A stretch of 34,488 nucleotides of DNA from contig CAYXDO010000117.1 of the NCBI GenBank assembly GCA_964463485.1, forward strand, positions 1 through 34,488. Reading direction: 5' to 3'. This stretch comes from CAYXDO01 sp964463485. GTDB lineage: Bacteria; Myxococcota; Kuafuiibacteriia; Kuafuiibacteriales; Kuafuiibacteriaceae. Positions 24,025 through 32,104 of the stretch are shown piece by piece (positions within the stretch are counted from its first letter, which is position 1; the number at the start of each line of letters is the position of its first letter). A model generated the notes under the pieces. The model saw only the letters and a list, made by a program, of their open reading frames with translations. It searched no databases and had not been told where the DNA came from. The position numbers and the translations under genes were made by a program.

Positions 24025-24747
24025 GTGGCCCGGACAACGGCTGCGCCTGGCGTCGTTTTCGTTCTCGCCTTTCCGTCGTGTGCCGCCTCGATCGATTTGG
24101 AGCAGCACACGCGTATCGTGGCGGACGAACGAGCCACTTGTGATCGCCAGACCAAGGCGCTCGACGCGGCGCGGGTGGCCGCGGAGCGTGAGCGCGATGA
24201 GCTCCTCGGGGCGAAGGACCGGGACGCGCTCGATGCCGCCGGGCGCGTGGACGCGTTGACGACCGCGCTCGCGGAGCGAGACCGCCGATTTCGTCAAGGC
24301 CCGATGGAAGGCGCTCCACCAGGACCGAGCGGGCTCTTGGCGGCCCGGGCACGATTCACCGCGAGCGGCATAGCGGCGGAGCTCCGCGGCGCGGCGCTCG
24401 TGGCGACCATCTCGGCCGATGCGCTTTTTGGGAGCCCTGGGGGCACGCGGCTCACCCACGAAGGCCGCAGAGCCGTATTGGCTTGGGTCGAGCTCGTGGG
24501 CCTCGATTCCGGCTTGTGCATCGAGGTCCACGTTCATTCCGATGATGCCGCGGTCGAGGACGCAAAGGAGAGCTTCGAGCTCACGGGTCGGCGTGCGTTG
24601 GAGATCATTGGAGCTCTGCTCGATTCTGGATGGCCTCCGTCGCGGGTGACGATGGCGGCGCACGGACGTTATCAGCCCAAGGATGTTGCGGCTTCGGAAG
24701 CCGCGCGACAGAGCAATCGCCGCGTGGAGTTGTGGATCGAGAGCTAG
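24025..24747 (+). CDS. OmpA-like C-terminal domain protein with coiled coil
   Basis: The product is about 240 residues. A leader VVFVLAFPSC may be a weak lipobox (C19). A charged helical stretch at about 30-90 (DRQTKALDAARVAAERERDE) should form a coiled coil. The C-terminal region at about 125-238 is OmpA/MotB-like: ADALFGSPGGTRLTHEGRRA, CIEVHVHSDD, ELTGRRALEIIGALLDSG, VTMAAHGRYQP and SNRRVELWI. Domains of this type bind peptidoglycan non-covalently, so the protein probably tethers the envelope. Start GTG 24025 is inferred from the leader and puts the gene almost start-to-start with the amidohydrolase gene. Confidence 0.85.
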   Translation: MARTTAAPGVVFVLAFPSCAASIDLEQHTRIVADERATCDRQTKALDAARVAAERERDELLGAKDRDALDAAGRVDALTTALAERDRRFRQGPMEGAPPGPSGLLAARARFTASGIAAELRGAALVATISADALFGSPGGTRLTHEGRRAVLAWVELVGLDSGLCIEVHVHSDDAAVEDAKESFELTGRRALEIIGALLDSGWPPSRVTMAAHGRYQPKDVAASEAARQSNRRVELWIES

Positions 24748-24910
24748 CGAGCGCTGCGGAGATCGGCGACCTGTTCGGTGCTCCAGAGTGTTACCGAAAC
24801 TCCCGATACCGGGCTTTCGGACAGTACGATGGGACGAGATTTGTCCGATCAGAAGGTCGTCCGGCGTCAAGTGGCCGCAGGCGCGATGGTCGCTCCCTGG
24901 GGTTCCGCGT

Positions 24911-25156
24911 TGAGTAGCGCAGGTCCCAGGGGCCCGGCCGCTCCAGGGGTCCAGCAGCAAGTAGCCGCGGGCGAGATGCGGACCCAGGGGTCCGGCCGCT
25001 CGCAGGGGTTCAGCACCAAGCAGCCGCGGGCGAGTTGCTTGGGGTTCAGCGTTGAGTAGCCGCAGGCAAGATGCCTGCGGTCCCAGGGGTCGCTCCGGGG
25101 TCGCTCCTTGGGGTTCAGCGTTGAGTAGCCGCAGGCAAGATGCCTGCGGTCCCAGG
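24911..25156. repeat. REP-like tandem repeats with perfect hairpins
   Basis: A unit starting CTTGGGGTTCAGCG occurs at 25038-25087 and again at 25107-25156, a 69-bp period. Each copy carries a perfect hairpin with 9-bp arms CCGCAGGCA/TGCCTGCGG and loop AGA (25060-25080 and 25129-25149). More degenerate units with the same GTAGCCGCGGGC and CCCAGGGGTC words fill 24911-25037. The last unit ends 2 bp before the stop codon of the next gene on the minus strand. The gap between 24748 and 24910 holds nothing I can name. Confidence 0.8.
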
Positions 25157-25158
25157 CT

Positions 25159-25695
25159 TCAGTCGGCTAGGCGCGCGTCGGCCGGCGATCTCGTTTGAGC
25201 TGCAACGAAAGTGCGGAGTTTGCCGTCGCGAAGGCCGGCGAGCTCGAAGGCCGTGGCCAGCACCCGACATGCCTGTTCAGTGATTCCGGGCGCACCGCTC
25301 TCGCGAGGACCCGCCACGTTCAAGATCCGTGGCTTCGACTGGTGAAGCCAGGACGCAATTTTTTCGGCGACGACAGCCTCGCCGTAATCGAGATCGGCGA
25401 TGAGGACGGGGCGTCGAATCGATTGAGCGACCTCGACGGTGAAGCGCGTGCCGCCGGTGGGTGCGCCTCGGGTCACGACCAGGGTCGCGCTGCTCCCCTC
25501 GACGTTGCGCTGAGTTCGAACGTGGTATTCCGGCGATTTTGTCTCGGACAGCGGGTATTTGGCGGGAATGGTCCCGTCCTCGGCGAGGCGACCTTTCGGG
25601 CACCAACCGCCGCAGTCCAGGCCAAACGTGAGTGCCACGTCGAGCGCGGCGCGATCCACCCCCGTTTGCCCCCCTGAAACTACTTTGAAACGCAT
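25159..25695 (-). CDS. Putative molybdenum cofactor carrier / YpsA-like SLOG-fold protein
   Basis: This 178-residue protein matches the family annotated as putative molybdenum carrier (Pfam MoCo_carrier), a Rossmann-like SLOG relative. Key motifs are VVSGGQTGVDRAALDVAL near the N-terminus, GWCPKGRLAEDGTIP and YHVRTQRNVEGSSATLVVT. TRGAPTGGTRFTVEVAQ and RILNVAGPRES complete the nucleotide-binding-like core. The cofactor role is inferred from distant homology in the family and has little direct proof; a nucleotide- or ADP-ribose-derived ligand is equally possible. ATG 25695 is chosen over GTG 25725 because GGGGGA lies about nine bases upstream as a ribosome site. It is downstream of the pseudokinase gene on the same strand, 179 bp away. 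Confidence 0.82.
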   Translation of the reverse strand: MRFKVVSGGQTGVDRAALDVALTFGLDCGGWCPKGRLAEDGTIPAKYPLSETKSPEYHVRTQRNVEGSSATLVVTRGAPTGGTRFTVEVAQSIRRPVLIADLDYGEAVVAEKIASWLHQSKPRILNVAGPRESGAPGITEQACRVLATAFELAGLRDGKLRTFVAAQTRSPADARLAD

Positions 25696-25814
25696 CTCAT
25701 CAATTCCCCCGGGCGTGAACACCACACCCGCAGCGATCGGCGTACTCCAACCAGGGGACTCGGTCTATGTTTTTCGGCAATTTTGTCGGTCGGTCGAAAG
25801 GAGGATCTCGGCGA

Positions 25815-25879
25815 GCGTCTGCTCAGTGCGTCTGCTCAATGCGTCTGCTCAATGCGTCTGCTCAATGCGTCTGCTCAAT
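25815..25879. repeat. 13-bp tandem repeat, five copies, overlapping a stop codon
   Basis: GCGTCTGCTCAAT is repeated five times head to tail (first copy ends in GT). The fifth copy contains the stop codon of the pseudokinase gene (TCA at 25875-25877 on the plus strand). The repeat is therefore mostly 3' untranslated DNA. The word GTCTGC is shared with the window-end minisatellite. Confidence 0.9.
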
Positions 25880-26909
25880 GCTTTGAAACCAGCACCAACA
25901 GCAGCGCGGTCAGAAAGCCAGCCAGGAACCACAAAAGCCCGTCGAGCCGAGGCCTCGATCGCTCGGGAGGCAACGGTGTGGGGGCTGGCGACGCGAAGAG
26001 GTCCGGCAAAGAGCTCGGATCGACGAATTTGGGGGCGGTCGGCTCCCCAGCCGGCGCATCTTTTGCGGGCTCTTTCCGAGAGATCACCACCGGCCCTCCG
26101 AGCCACCCTGCGTGGATGGGCGGGGTGATGGCGGAGAGTCGGCCGGAATCCCGGTCGTCGTCGGCCAGCGGTTGAGGCACGACGGGCAGCGCGCGGGCGT
26201 CCAGGGCGCCGGTGAAGCTGCTCGGGATCGCCGTAGCGAGGAGCTTTGGGGCGGAGCGAGGGGGCGCTCGGACGAGCTCGGCCAGCACGGAGGCGACCTT
26301 TGCCGGATCGGCCCCGAGCTCCTTGAAGAACAGGGCTCCCAGCTTCGCGTCGAGGGCGTCGAGGTCGGCGACGGCGTCGGCAGGGATCGCGCCCGGCAAG
26401 AGCTCACGCGCGAGCTCGAGCAGCTGCTGAGCTTCGCTCGTGGGTCGAGCGTTGGTGGGCTCGAGACTCTCGAGCCCGAGCCCGATCAGCACGACTTCGC
26501 CGCGAGCGGTGATCAAGACGCGGGAGGCGCGCACCGAAAATTCGGCGCCTCGAAAGGCTCTGGTCTCGATGAGAGTTCGCGCGATCTCGCGCAGGACGTG
26601 GATCGCGGGCACTCTCGCCAGCGCACCGAGGCTCGACAGTAGGACCGCCTCGGCGTGTTCGAAGACGACGAAGTGTGCCTCGGCGTCGCTCACGAGCTCG
26701 AGGACTGGGAGCACGCCTGGGTGCAGCAGCTCCGCGGCGAGCTGTACGGCCGCGCGGGCCTGATCTGGATTTGCGGCGGCGCCGAGGCGAATGCAGATCG
26801 TGGGTTGGGAGAAGCGGCGTGCGCGGAGGATCGAGCCCAACGGATCCTCAGCGAGGGTCTCTTCTGGTTCGAAAACCTTGGGAGGGCCCGAGGTCGCCAC
26901 GAGCTCCAT
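25875..26909 (-). CDS. Tail-anchored protein-kinase-like pseudokinase
   Basis: The product is 344 residues. Residues about 10-210 follow the layout of a Ser/Thr kinase, for example LLHPGVLPVLELVSD (61-75), which is like HPGVVPVIDF in the active kinase of this window. Catalytic parts are missing. The glycine loop reads AEDPLGSILRA, the VAIK lysine is replaced by arginine (ICIRLG, R41), the HRD-x-KPxN loop is GAEFSVRASRVLI, and DFG is IGLGLES. It should not phosphorylate. A Pro/Ala-rich linker leads to one C-terminal membrane helix at about 323-341 with a two-residue positive tail, so the domain faces the cytoplasm. A scaffold or regulator role is inferred. The gene starts 81 bp after the acyl-CoA dehydrogenase stop on the same strand. 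Confidence 0.75.
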   Translation of the reverse strand: MELVATSGPPKVFEPEETLAEDPLGSILRARRFSQPTICIRLGAAANPDQARAAVQLAAELLHPGVLPVLELVSDAEAHFVVFEHAEAVLLSSLGALARVPAIHVLREIARTLIETRAFRGAEFSVRASRVLITARGEVVLIGLGLESLEPTNARPTSEAQQLLELARELLPGAIPADAVADLDALDAKLGALFFKELGADPAKVASVLAELVRAPPRSAPKLLATAIPSSFTGALDARALPVVPQPLADDDRDSGRLSAITPPIHAGWLGGPVVISRKEPAKDAPAGEPTAPKFVDPSSLPDLFASPAPTPLPPERSRPRLDGLLWFLAGFLTALLLVLVSKH

Positions 26910-26990
26910 CGCGGGATTTCAATAGCTCGGTTTCGGGCGTCGAATCCAGTCGCGGGAGTGACGGGCCGGCGAATTTCGCGAGAGCGCGAG

Positions 26991-28895
26991 CTACTTCGCG
27001 ATTTGTTCGAGGGCGGGGTCGGCGAGCTTTTTGAGCAAGCGATCGCCGGTCGTGGTGATTTCTTCGTGGAGCGCGCGCGAGCGGGGCTCGACGCGCTCGA
27101 GGAATCGCTCGAGCAACTCGGCGCGCTCGGGGAAGCGATTGCTTTGGGCGAGTAGGATTTCAGCGGCCGCTGCGTCGAACAGGAGCTTCGTGAGTCGAGC
27201 CGCGTGGAGCATCGCGAAGGCGAAGTCGCGCTTGGGATCCCACCCCGAGGTGATCAATTTGCTCCACTCGGACACGGGCTCACCGACCATGACCTTCACG
27301 CGATCTTTTGCGGTGCGTTGAAGCAGGTGCTGTTGAGCGGCGCAGGCGAGCGCGCGGACCTTGGCGACGCGTCGTTCGAGTGGGTTGCGCGCGGACATCG
27401 AGCGCCAGCGCGCTTGTGCCGATTTGGTGACGAAGTCTTGGGGCGACTTGAGCATGGCGCTGAGGTTGTCCTTCATCGCCATCAGGGCTTGGATTTGGCT
27501 CGTGCCCTCGTAGATCGGCATGACGAGCGCGTCTCGGAGCAGCTTTTCGGCCGGATACTCGGTCGTGTAGCCGTTGCCTCCGTGGATTTGCAGACAGCGA
27601 CGTGTGATCTCCACGGCCTTTTCGGAGGCTTGAAACTTCAAGAGCGGAGTGAGGAAGCGCGAACGACGCTTGTGGGCGTCGGCTTCGTTCAAGAGTCGTT
27701 GCCGCTCTAAGCTGTTGGCATCGTGTACGTACTCGGCGACGGTTCGCTTGCGCAGCGCGAGCTCCTCCTCGATGGCCGCTTCCATGGCGAGCGCTCGCAG
27801 GGCCTGGATCTCCGTCTCCATTTCGTCGAGGTCGTCTGCGATCATCTCGTGGCGATCGATGCTCTTGCCCATCGATGGGCGCTCGGAGGCGTAAGCCCGG
27901 GCGGCGCGCACGGCGGCTTCGGAGAGGCCGATGGCTTCGAAGCCCACCGCGAGGCGAGCTCCGTTCATCATCATGAGCATCTGCCGAAAGCCTTCTCCGC
28001 GTTGGCCGAGAAGCTCGCCAGGGGAGCGATCGAAGGTGATGGCGCAGGTCGCGGACGCGTGCATGCCCAGCTTCTCTTCGATGCGATCGACCGCGACGAA
28101 ACGCTTTCGGCCTTCTGGCGTGTCTTTGTACGCAGGGACCAAGAAGAGCGACAGCCCGGCGAGGCCCGCCGACTTGCCTTCGTTCGGCTCCGTTCGTGCA
28201 ACTACGAAGTGATATTTGCCGTGTCCCGACGTGATGAAGATCTTTTCTCCGGAGATCAGCCATACTCCGTCCACGAGCTCGGCCTTGGTGCGCAAGGCCG
28301 CCATGTCGCTGCCGGCGTTTGGCTCGGTGATATCCATCGAGCCCCAGGCCTCGCCGCGAGCGATTTCGAGGATGGCGTCTTTGAAGCGAGTGTCTTCGAT
28401 TTTTCCGGTCTCGCGGGAGTACCGCGTGGAGCCTTCTCCGAGTGAGTAGAGGATCATGGCGAGGGCCATGTTCCCGTGGAATCCGAGGTGAGCCATGACG
28501 CTGACGTCCGCGCGTGCGAAGAGCTCGGTCACGATCATGGAGATGAACAGGGGTTGGTTGAGGCCTTCGAGCTCGCGCGGGAGGCCCATCGCGTGGATGC
28601 CGAGCTCTTTGATGCGGTCGAAGATCTGTTTCATCTGCTCGGAGGGAACGACATCGCCGTTGGCGAATCGCGGCGGGTTGCGATCGAGGTCGCGGCTCTT
28701 GGGGGCGACCTCTTCGGCAACGAATTGACCCACTAGGCCGAGGACGTCTCGATACGACTCGACCGCCTCCGCGGCGTTGCTCGGGCCGTCGGGATCGCGG
28801 AATTCGAGCTCCACGTAGGAAGCGAGCGTAGTCAGATCCAGGCCGCGTTCGAGGTAGAATCGGAGATCATCGTTGTCGGACAGAAAGCTGGCCAT
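26991..28895 (-). CDS. Acyl-CoA dehydrogenase, long form with C-terminal extension
   Basis: This 634-residue flavoprotein oxidises acyl-CoA to trans-2-enoyl-CoA. The FAD/substrate signature WGSMDITEPNAGSDMAALRT lies at 184-203. The flavin-binding region HGGNGYTTEYPAEKLLRDA lies at 438-456, and YEGTSQIQ at 462-469 carries the presumed catalytic base E463. The length of about 600 residues and the extra C-terminal helical domain (about 480-634) put it with the long FadE5/DmdC-like group, not the classical 380-residue enzymes. The N-terminus (FLSDNDDLRFYLERGLDL) is typical of this group. ATG 28895 is the first start. It would take part in fatty-acid or related thioester breakdown. The electron acceptor ETF is not encoded here. 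Confidence 0.95.
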   Translation of the reverse strand: MASFLSDNDDLRFYLERGLDLTTLASYVELEFRDPDGPSNAAEAVESYRDVLGLVGQFVAEEVAPKSRDLDRNPPRFANGDVVPSEQMKQIFDRIKELGIHAMGLPRELEGLNQPLFISMIVTELFARADVSVMAHLGFHGNMALAMILYSLGEGSTRYSRETGKIEDTRFKDAILEIARGEAWGSMDITEPNAGSDMAALRTKAELVDGVWLISGEKIFITSGHGKYHFVVARTEPNEGKSAGLAGLSLFLVPAYKDTPEGRKRFVAVDRIEEKLGMHASATCAITFDRSPGELLGQRGEGFRQMLMMMNGARLAVGFEAIGLSEAAVRAARAYASERPSMGKSIDRHEMIADDLDEMETEIQALRALAMEAAIEEELALRKRTVAEYVHDANSLERQRLLNEADAHKRRSRFLTPLLKFQASEKAVEITRRCLQIHGGNGYTTEYPAEKLLRDALVMPIYEGTSQIQALMAMKDNLSAMLKSPQDFVTKSAQARWRSMSARNPLERRVAKVRALACAAQQHLLQRTAKDRVKVMVGEPVSEWSKLITSGWDPKRDFAFAMLHAARLTKLLFDAAAAEILLAQSNRFPERAELLERFLERVEPRSRALHEEITTTGDRLLKKLADPALEQIAK

Positions 28896-29157
28896 CCGGC
28901 CGAGCTACGCGAGAGGGACGACTTAGGCAATCCGTGCAAGGTCGGAATTCGGCCGGGAGCACGCGACTCCCGCGACTTCGCGGTCCGCTTGCCCATTTCG
29001 GCGCAGCGAGGATACTTGGTGGGCGGCCGATGTCGAAGCCAAGGCGCATGTCCGTGACTCGCCCAAACTCCTCGTTGGAGATCGGCGTTGGTATTTCGGC
29101 GCGGACGAAGTTTGAGCACCAACTTCATTCGCCGTTGTCGCATTGACGGGTGTGGCC
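28896..29157. other. Divergent gap with two overlapping dyads
   Basis: This region separates the acyl-CoA dehydrogenase gene from the DUF1592 operon. GGGAG(28955-28959)/CTCCC(28967-28971) and CCGCG(28970-28974)/CGCGG(28979-28983) are short inverted repeats that share two bases, so the two hairpins exclude each other. In such GC-rich DNA this could be chance. No promoter can be named with confidence. Confidence 0.3.
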
Positions 29158-30783
29158 GTGAGGAAGCTGCGATTTTGGTGCTCGTTGCTGTTGGCCTCGG
29201 GTTGTTTGGCCGAAGGGCAGGACGCCAACCCTCGGATGGTCGAGCCCCCGGCGCCCGCGCCTGTGTGTGTACAGGGTGCCGTCTCGCTCGAGTCGAGCCC
29301 ATCTCGACTGCTGACCACGTTCGAGTACGACAACACGATCGCGACGTTGTTCGGGGACGCGACTTTGCCGCGCGCGGCCTTTCCAGCGGAGAACCGCACG
29401 TTCGGGCTCGACAACGACGCCCGTAATCACTCCGTCAGCCCGCTGCTCGTGGACCAGCAAGTTCAAGCGGCAGAAGCCATTGCGAGCGCGGTGGTCGCTC
29501 TAGGGAAGCTGGAGGTCTTCGGGTGCCCGCCGGCCGAGATGAACCAAGCGTGCCTTGCCGGGTTCTTGGAGTCATTTCTGACGCGAGCGTTCAGACGCCC
29601 GCCGACACCGGAGGAAACTCGCGTTTTTTTGGATCTCTACGCGATGGGAGAGTCTGCCGAGGACAGCCTCGAGCTCGTGATTCAGGCCGCGCTGATTTCT
29701 CCTCAATTCTTGTATCGCATCGAGCCTGCGGCGGCGGTCGACGCCGACGTCTACGTGCCCGCCGACGCCTACGAGCTCGCGACTCGGCTCTCCTACTTCG
29801 TCACTGGCTCCATGCCCGACAGGCCGCTCCTCGCCAAGGCCAAGTCGAAGGAGCTGCTCTCCGACGAAGTGTTGGCCTCCGAGGCGCGCCGCCTCTTTCG
29901 AACGCTCGGAGCTCGCTCGACGGTGCGACATTTCGCCGAGTTGTGGCTCGGCGTGGACGAGCTCTCGCGGTCGGTGAAGGACGCCTCCACGTTCCCCGAG
30001 TGGGACCCTGCGATGAGATCACTCCTGCGGACCTCGATGGGTTCGTTCGTCGAGGACGTCGTCTTCCGGGTCGGGACCTTCGAAGGTCTGATGACCGATC
30101 GGGGCCTTTGGTTGAACGCGATGTTGGCGCCTGTCTATGGGTTCGAGGCGCCGACGCGGGCTGGTTTCTTCCGCTTCGAGGCCCCTCGCGAGCAGCGGGC
30201 AGGCATTCTTACTCAGCCCGCACTCATGACTCGATATTCTCTTCCGAGTCAGACTTCGCCGATCCAGCGCGGCGTGTTCGTGCTCGATGCCATCTTGTGC
30301 GACCCCGCGGAGCCTCCTCCCCCTGTCGCGGTCGTACCGCCGGACCCCGACCCGCGTGCGAGCACGCGAGAGCGATTTCGGCAGCACACCGCGAACGCGG
30401 CTTGCGCTCGCTGTCATGTGCGGATCGACCCGGTGGGTTTCGGGTTCGAGGCTTTCGACGGGATTGGGCGGTTTCGGGCGATGGAGAACGGAGCTCCGGT
30501 CGACGCGAGCGGCTCGATCGTAGAGGTGAGAGAGGACGCCATCGAGGGTGAGTTCGACGGGGCGGTGGAGCTCGCCGGCCGACTCGCTCATAGCCGTCAG
30601 GCGGCCTCGTGTTTCGCGACCCGTTGGTTCAGGTACGCCATCGGCCGGGTGGAGGGGCGGAAGGACTTCTGCAGCCTCGAGAACGTCAAGGCAGCGTTCG
30701 TGGACTCGGGGGGTCGATTCGAAGAGCTCGTAGTGTCGATCGTTCTGTCCGACGTTTTTCGGTTGAAGGCCAAGGGGGACTGA
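29158..30783 (+). CDS. DUF1592-type lipoprotein with c-type haem motif (DUF1587/1595/1592/1588/1585)
   Basis: The product is about 541 residues with a lipoprotein leader CSLLLASGC (C16). The domain order is that of the planctomycete/myxobacterial DUF1592 family. LLTTFEYDNTIATLFGD is the DUF1587 part, LTRAFRRPPTPEETRVFLDL and ALISPQFLYRIE the DUF1595/1592 part, and RAGILTQPALMTRYSLPSQT with SPIQRGVFVLDAILC the DUF1588 part. CARCH (C416, C419, H420) followed by IDPVGFGFE is a haem-c-like motif. DUF1585 closes the protein (RQAASCFATRWFRYAIGR). The family role is unsettled; it is usually paired with DUF1552, as here. Start candidates are TTG 29143, GTG 29152 and GTG 29158; I use 29158 for the leader. 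It is the first gene of a three-gene operon. Confidence 0.92.
   Translation: MRKLRFWCSLLLASGCLAEGQDANPRMVEPPAPAPVCVQGAVSLESSPSRLLTTFEYDNTIATLFGDATLPRAAFPAENRTFGLDNDARNHSVSPLLVDQQVQAAEAIASAVVALGKLEVFGCPPAEMNQACLAGFLESFLTRAFRRPPTPEETRVFLDLYAMGESAEDSLELVIQAALISPQFLYRIEPAAAVDADVYVPADAYELATRLSYFVTGSMPDRPLLAKAKSKELLSDEVLASEARRLFRTLGARSTVRHFAELWLGVDELSRSVKDASTFPEWDPAMRSLLRTSMGSFVEDVVFRVGTFEGLMTDRGLWLNAMLAPVYGFEAPTRAGFFRFEAPREQRAGILTQPALMTRYSLPSQTSPIQRGVFVLDAILCDPAEPPPPVAVVPPDPDPRASTRERFRQHTANAACARCHVRIDPVGFGFEAFDGIGRFRAMENGAPVDASGSIVEVREDAIEGEFDGAVELAGRLAHSRQAASCFATRWFRYAIGRVEGRKDFCSLENVKAAFVDSGGRFEELVVSIVLSDVFRLKAKGD
30772..30779 (+). promoter_or_regulatory. Strong ribosome binding site of the DUF1552 gene
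   Basis: AAGGGGGA lies inside the last codons of the DUF1592 gene, five bases before ATG 30785. The stop of the upstream gene and this start are one base apart. This supports the start and translational coupling. Confidence 0.8.
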
Positions 30784-30784
30784 G

Positions 30785-32104
30785 ATGGACCGAAGGAGCT
30801 TTCTTCGATCGATCGGTGGGCTCGCCGCTTCCGTGCCGTTGCTGTCTTCTTTGCGGGCTGCGAACGCGGGGGACCTTGTTTTTCCGCCGCGATTCGTCGT
30901 GTTTTTCCATCCGAACGGCACGATGCCAGGGGACTGGTGGCCCAAGCGGGCCGAGAGCGAGACTGACTTCGATCTGAATGTCATCCACGAGCCGCTCCAG
31001 CCGTTCAAGGACAAGCTCGTCTTGTTCCGTGGGATCGATCTCGCGGCGGGGAACGCCGGCCCTGGGGAGCCACACCAAAAAGGGATGGGTTCGCTGCTCA
31101 CGGGACGCGAGTTGCTCGAGGGCGAGTTCATCGGCGGCGACGGTTCGCTCGCTGGATGGGGAAGCGGAATTTCGGTCGACCAGGAGATCGCCAATCTCAT
31201 CAGCGGGCAGACGGCGAGGAAGAGCCTCGAGCTCGGCGTACGCGCGACCTCGGCGGAGGTGCGGGCGCGGATTTCTTATCTCGGCTCTTCGCGTCCTCTC
31301 CCGCCGCAAAACGACCCTACTCAGCTGTTCGAAGGGATGTTCAGTGATTTCAGCCGGCCGCAATCGGAGAACGAGCGGCACTGGGCCCGCCGAAGATCGG
31401 TGTTGGACGCGGCGACCAAGCAGATCGGTTTGATGATGCCCAAGCTGTCGAGTGAGGACCGGACGAAGCTCGGCCAACACCTGGAGCTCGTGGAGCAGGT
31501 GGAGCGACGGCTTCGTCCGGGCGCGGCCTCTTGCGAGGTCCCGGGCCGACCGGCGACGCTCGACCCGGACTCCGAAGAGACGATGCCGGCGGTGATGGAC
31601 TCCCAGATCGAGCTGCTCGTGATGGCGTTGGCCTGTGATCTCACGAGGGTTGCCTCTCTGCAGGTCTCGAACGCTCAGAATCAGATTCGATATCCTTGGC
31701 TCGACAGCGAAGGCGTCGGTCACTCGTTGTCGCACTCTGGTCCGAGCGATGTGAATGCTCACGACGAGTGGGTCAGGCGCGACACGTGGCTCGCCGGTCG
31801 GCTCGCGCACATGATGACGCTGATGAGCCAGATCCCGGAGGGCGACGGGACCTTGCTCGACCACACGCTGATTTTCTGGGGCAACGAGCTCTCGGTGGGC
31901 AATACTCACTCCCAGACGAACATGCCTTTTTTGCTGGCGGGAGGGGGATCCGGGCGGATCAACACGGGACGTTACCTTCAGCTGTCGACGGCGCGGCCCC
32001 ACAACGACCTCTTGGTGACGCTGCTACAGGCGTTTGGGAGCGAGGCCACGCAGTTCGGGAATCGCAATTTCAACACCGGATTGATCCCCGGATTGCTCAA
32101 GTGA
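30785..32104 (+). CDS. DUF1552 family protein with Tat-like leader
   Basis: This 439-residue protein matches DUF1552, the constant partner of DUF1592 proteins. The leader MDRRSFLRSIGGLAASVPLL has the twin-arginine pattern and a hydrophobic core, so it is probably exported folded. Family landmarks are RFVVFFHPNGTMPGDWWP, LVLFRGIDL, GMGSLLTGRELLEG, SISVDQEIA-like GISVDQEIANLI and the C-terminal LDHTLIFWGNELSVGNTHSQ. The fold resembles the sulfatase/alkaline phosphatase-like DUF1501 relatives, but the function is unknown. It begins one base after the DUF1592 stop and its stop overlaps the GH92 start. The three products therefore probably work together in the envelope. Confidence 0.93.
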   Translation: MDRRSFLRSIGGLAASVPLLSSLRAANAGDLVFPPRFVVFFHPNGTMPGDWWPKRAESETDFDLNVIHEPLQPFKDKLVLFRGIDLAAGNAGPGEPHQKGMGSLLTGRELLEGEFIGGDGSLAGWGSGISVDQEIANLISGQTARKSLELGVRATSAEVRARISYLGSSRPLPPQNDPTQLFEGMFSDFSRPQSENERHWARRRSVLDAATKQIGLMMPKLSSEDRTKLGQHLELVEQVERRLRPGAASCEVPGRPATLDPDSEETMPAVMDSQIELLVMALACDLTRVASLQVSNAQNQIRYPWLDSEGVGHSLSHSGPSDVNAHDEWVRRDTWLAGRLAHMMTLMSQIPEGDGTLLDHTLIFWGNELSVGNTHSQTNMPFLLAGGGSGRINTGRYLQLSTARPHNDLLVTLLQAFGSEATQFGNRNFNTGLIPGLLK

